Of a stretch of 8,814 nucleotides of DNA, positions 6,359 to 8,814 are shown piece by piece. The translations under genes were made by a program, and so were the position numbers. The notes beneath the pieces were generated by a model. That model worked only from the letters and a program-made list of their open reading frames with translations. It was not told where the DNA came from and searched no databases. How positions within the stretch are numbered: position 1 is the first letter of the stretch; each line of letters begins with the position of its first letter. Location: contig CAMBWV010000020.1 in the NCBI GenBank assembly GCA_945871755.1, forward strand, positions 1-8,814, in the 5' to 3' direction. This DNA is from an uncultured Bacteroidales bacterium. GTDB lineage: Bacteria > Bacteroidota > Bacteroidia > Bacteroidales > Bacteroidaceae.

Positions 6359-7693
6359 ATGTCCAGTCTTCAACAATACCTCGACCTCTATGCCGCTCAG
6401 GGCGAAACGCTCTGCGGTGCCTCGTGTGGGGCGATGAATGCCGCTCGTGAGGCTGCTCTGGCGGGCTTGCAGCAGCACGGGCTGCCCACCTCGCGCAACG
6501 AGCGGTACAAATACACCGACGTGGAGGCCGCCCTTGCGCCCGACTATGGGCTCAACCTGCGCCGCACCCTGCCCGCCGTTGACCCCTACAAGGAGTACCG
6601 CTGCGCCGTGCCCCACCTGAGTACGTCGCTCTACTTCGTGGTGAACGATGTGCCCTATACCGTGCAAACGCCCACGGCGCCCTTGCCCGAGGGTGTGCTC
6701 GTTCAACCCCTCTCGCAGGCCGACCCCGCGCTCGTGGCTGCCTATTACAACCGCGAAGCAGGCCGCAAGTATGATGGTGTGACGGCCCTCAACACCCTCT
6801 TGGCGCAGGACGGACTGCTGGTATATCTGCCCGCTGGCACGGTGCTGAGCAATCCCATTCAAATCGTCAATGTGGCCGCAGCGCGCGCCGACCTGATGGT
6901 CAACCGCCGCCTGCTCATTGTGGCCGAGGAGGGCGCGCAGGGCGTCATCCTTCTGTGCGAGCATGCCGACGGGCAGAGCCGCACGCTCGCCACGCAGGTG
7001 ACGGAAATCTTCGTGGGCGAAGGAGCCAACATTCAGGTGAATGCCGTGGAGGAAACCACCGAGCAGCACACCGCCCTGGATAATGTGTATGTGCACCAAG
7101 CCGCCGCGTCGCACGTTTCCTACAACGGCGTGACCCTCACCTGCGGACAGACGCGCCATCGCCTTGACTTCCGCCTCGATGGCAAGGGAGCCGACATGGT
7201 GGCCCGCGGAGTGGTCGTGGCCGATGGGCAGCAGCGCGTGGACAATAGCCTTGTGGTGGACCACGCTGCGCCCAGTTGCACGAGCGATATGCTCTATAAA
7301 TATGTGCTTGATGGCCATAGCGTCGGCGCCTTTGCGGGACTGGTGCTCGTGGAAAAGGGCGCGCAGAAGAGCCTCTCGCAACAGACCAACGCGAATATCT
7401 GTGCCGCACCCACTGCACGTGCTTTCAGCCAACCGATGCTGGAGATTTATGCCGACGATGTCAAGTGTAATCATGGCAGCACCATTGGTAAACTCGACGA
7501 ATCGGCCCTCTTCTATATGCGCCAGCGTGGCATTCCCGAGCGCGAGGCCCGTCTGATTCTCCAACAGGCATTCGTGGGCGACGTCCTCCGACATATCGAA
7601 CTCGAACGCCTGCGCGAACGCCTTGCCCACCTCGTTGAGATGCGCTTCCGCGGCGAATTGTCCGCCTGTGCGGGTTGCAAGATGTGCCGCTAG
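6359..7693 (+). CDS. sufD: Fe-S cluster assembly scaffold component SufD
   Basis: SufD is the SufB paralogue that, with SufB and SufC, makes the scaffold on which Fe-S clusters are assembled. At 444 residues it has a typical length. The conserved core is present: the N-terminal SRNERYKYTDV segment (45-55) and the C-terminal QKSLSQQTNANIC, then DVKCNHGSTIGKLDESALFYMRQRGI, which contains C370 and H372, equivalent to the cysteine/histidine pair near the SufB-SufD interface where the cluster is proposed to form. The beta-helix middle (about 150-340) is low in recognisable motifs, as in the family. The last eight residues hold C437, C440 and C443 in a CAGCKMC arrangement, which is not part of E. 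coli SufD as I remember it. C19 and C23 form another pair near the N-terminus. SufB rather than SufD was considered, but the length and the absence of the SufB-type N-terminal motifs favour SufD. Confidence 0.95.
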   Translation: MSSLQQYLDLYAAQGETLCGASCGAMNAAREAALAGLQQHGLPTSRNERYKYTDVEAALAPDYGLNLRRTLPAVDPYKEYRCAVPHLSTSLYFVVNDVPYTVQTPTAPLPEGVLVQPLSQADPALVAAYYNREAGRKYDGVTALNTLLAQDGLLVYLPAGTVLSNPIQIVNVAAARADLMVNRRLLIVAEEGAQGVILLCEHADGQSRTLATQVTEIFVGEGANIQVNAVEETTEQHTALDNVYVHQAAASHVSYNGVTLTCGQTRHRLDFRLDGKGADMVARGVVVADGQQRVDNSLVVDHAAPSCTSDMLYKYVLDGHSVGAFAGLVLVEKGAQKSLSQQTNANICAAPTARAFSQPMLEIYADDVKCNHGSTIGKLDESALFYMRQRGIPEREARLILQQAFVGDVLRHIELERLRERLAHLVEMRFRGELSACAGCKMCR

Positions 7694-7732
7694 GGACTCG
7701 TGGACTACTTAGTCCTTATAATATATATGTAT
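7694..7732 (+). promoter_or_regulatory. Hairpin in the sufD-sufS gap
   Basis: GGACTA-CT-TAGTCC (7702-7715) is a perfect 6-bp inverted repeat (or a 5-bp stem with an ACTT tetraloop), placed between sufD and sufS and followed by an AT-rich leader. A second GGACT at 7694-7698 could pair with the same AGTCC, giving two alternative stems. It may tune sufS translation or protect an mRNA end; there is no proper U-tract for termination. Confidence 0.3.
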
Positions 7733-8814
7733 ATGCGAACTGATTTTCCCATCCTCAGCCGACAGGTATATGGCCGCCCATTGATTTACCTGGACAATGC
7801 CGCCACGACGCAGAAACCCCGCGCCGTGGTTGACGCCATCAGCGAGGAATACTACAATACGAACGCCAATGTGCACCGCGGTGTGCACTACCTCTCGCAG
7901 CAGGCCACCGAACTCCACGAGGCAGCCCGCGAGGAGGTGCGCCGCTTCATCAACGCGCGCCAAACGGAGGAAATCGTCTTCACGCGCGGCACCACCGAGA
8001 GCCTTAACCTTGTAGCCGATAGTTACGGACGCGCTTTCCTGCACGAGGGCGACGAGGTGATACTCTCCGTCATGGAGCACCATTCCAACATTGTGCCTTG
8101 GCAGATGTTGCGCGACAGGCTGGGCATCGTCTTGCGCGTCATCCCGATGGACGACGACGGCAACCTAGACATGGCAGCCTACGAAGCGTTGTTCAATGAG
8201 CGCACCCGCCTTGTCAGTGTGGCCCACGTGAGCAACGTGCTCGGCACCGTCAATCCCATCCGCGAGATGGCGCAACTGGCCCATGCCCATGGCGCGCATA
8301 TCCTGGCCGATGGTGCGCAAAGTGTGCCGCATTTCCAGGTGGATGTGCAGGACCTCGGTGTGGATTTTCTCACTTTCAGCGGCCACAAGATGTACGGCCC
8401 GACGGGCATTGGCGTACTATATGGTCGCCGCGAACTGCTGGAGCAGATGCCTCCCTATCAGGGCGGCGGCGAAATGATTAAGCGCGTCACTTTCGAGCAC
8501 ACCACCTACGAAGAACTCCCCTATAAGTTTGAAGCAGGTACGCCAGATTACGTGGGCAGCCACGCCTTGGCCGTTGCCATTCAATACATGGAATCCATCG
8601 GGCGCGACAAAATCCACGCCCACGAGCAGGACCTCCTCCGCTATGCCCTAGAGCAGATGGACACCATCCCTGGTATGCACATTTATGGCCGTGCTCGCGA
8701 GAAGGATGCCGTCATCGCCTTCAACATCGAAGGCATCCACCATCTCGACCTAGGCACCCTGCTCGACCGCCTCGGTATAGCCATTCGCACAGGTCACCAT
8801 TGCGCCCAGCCACT
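7727..8814 (+). CDS. sufS: Cysteine desulfurase SufS (partial, cut at the window end)
   Basis: SufS is a PLP-dependent enzyme that converts cysteine to alanine and holds the released sulfur as a persulfide for the SufBCD scaffold. The reading frame is open to the last base, with about 362 of an expected 405 or so residues present. Numbering from the ATG at 7727, the cofactor lysine is K221 in FSGHKMYGPTG and the catalytic cysteine is C359 in RTGHHCAQP. They are 138 residues apart, exactly as K226 and C364 of E. coli SufS. Other family marks are YLDNAATTQKP near the start, NVHRGVHYLSQQAT, and MEHHSNIVPWQ with the PLP-stacking histidine. The RTGHHCAQP sequence is SufS/CsdA type (group II), not IscS. 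An in-frame ATG at 7733 is an equally possible start; the difference is two residues. It is the third gene of the suf run, 33 bp after sufD. Confidence 0.97.
   Translation, partial: MYMRTDFPILSRQVYGRPLIYLDNAATTQKPRAVVDAISEEYYNTNANVHRGVHYLSQQATELHEAAREEVRRFINARQTEEIVFTRGTTESLNLVADSYGRAFLHEGDEVILSVMEHHSNIVPWQMLRDRLGIVLRVIPMDDDGNLDMAAYEALFNERTRLVSVAHVSNVLGTVNPIREMAQLAHAHGAHILADGAQSVPHFQVDVQDLGVDFLTFSGHKMYGPTGIGVLYGRRELLEQMPPYQGGGEMIKRVTFEHTTYEELPYKFEAGTPDYVGSHALAVAIQYMESIGRDKIHAHEQDLLRYALEQMDTIPGMHIYGRAREKDAVIAFNIEGIHHLDLGTLLDRLGIAIRTGHHCAQP

Noticed and set aside
6281..7630. Minus-strand open frame of 449 codons opposite sufD
   Set aside because: The plus strand encodes SufD with conserved motifs; the antisense product has low-complexity composition and no family features.

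Overview
The window looks like a Bacteroidota chromosome, most likely Bacteroidales and possibly Prevotella-like. The evidence is three or four matches to the phylum's -7 promoter element (TAnnTTTG) upstream of genes, no Shine-Dalgarno sequences worth the name, a carboxypeptidase-regulatory/DUF5686 outer-membrane protein, and a suf gene order typical of the group. The genus is inference.

Region 1 (about 1-2700) is a type II restriction-modification cassette on the minus strand: an HpaII-like C5-cytosine methyltransferase, then an HpaII-like endonuclease whose start overlaps the methyltransferase end by 20 bp. Both are close to the Haemophilus HpaII pair, so the predicted target is CCGG. The cassette is visibly more AT-rich than the rest and is bracketed by two copies of a direct repeat (15-55 and 2636-2690), which suggests it arrived as a unit. 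A promoter with tandem TAnnTTTG matches lies at 2555-2585.

Region 2 (2806-5409, plus strand) encodes an 867-residue secreted protein with an N-terminal carboxypeptidase-regulatory-like domain and a DUF5686 body ending in Phe, as outer-membrane barrels do. The following 173 bp hold a cluster of direct and inverted TCTGGAT/ATCCAGA motifs, a weak terminator candidate and the promoter for the next operon.

Region 3 (5583-8814, plus strand) is a suf iron-sulfur cluster assembly operon: sufC (ATPase), sufD (scaffold partner) and sufS (cysteine desulfurase, cut by the window end just after its catalytic cysteine). SufS supplies sulfur, and SufC/SufD would act with SufB as the scaffold. No sufB is present in the 5.6 kb upstream of sufC.

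Nothing in the window is a clearly new system. The most interesting signals are the strong scarcity of CCGG (five sites by hand count in 8.8 kb), which matches the predicted specificity of the resident restriction system, and the repeats that frame that cassette.
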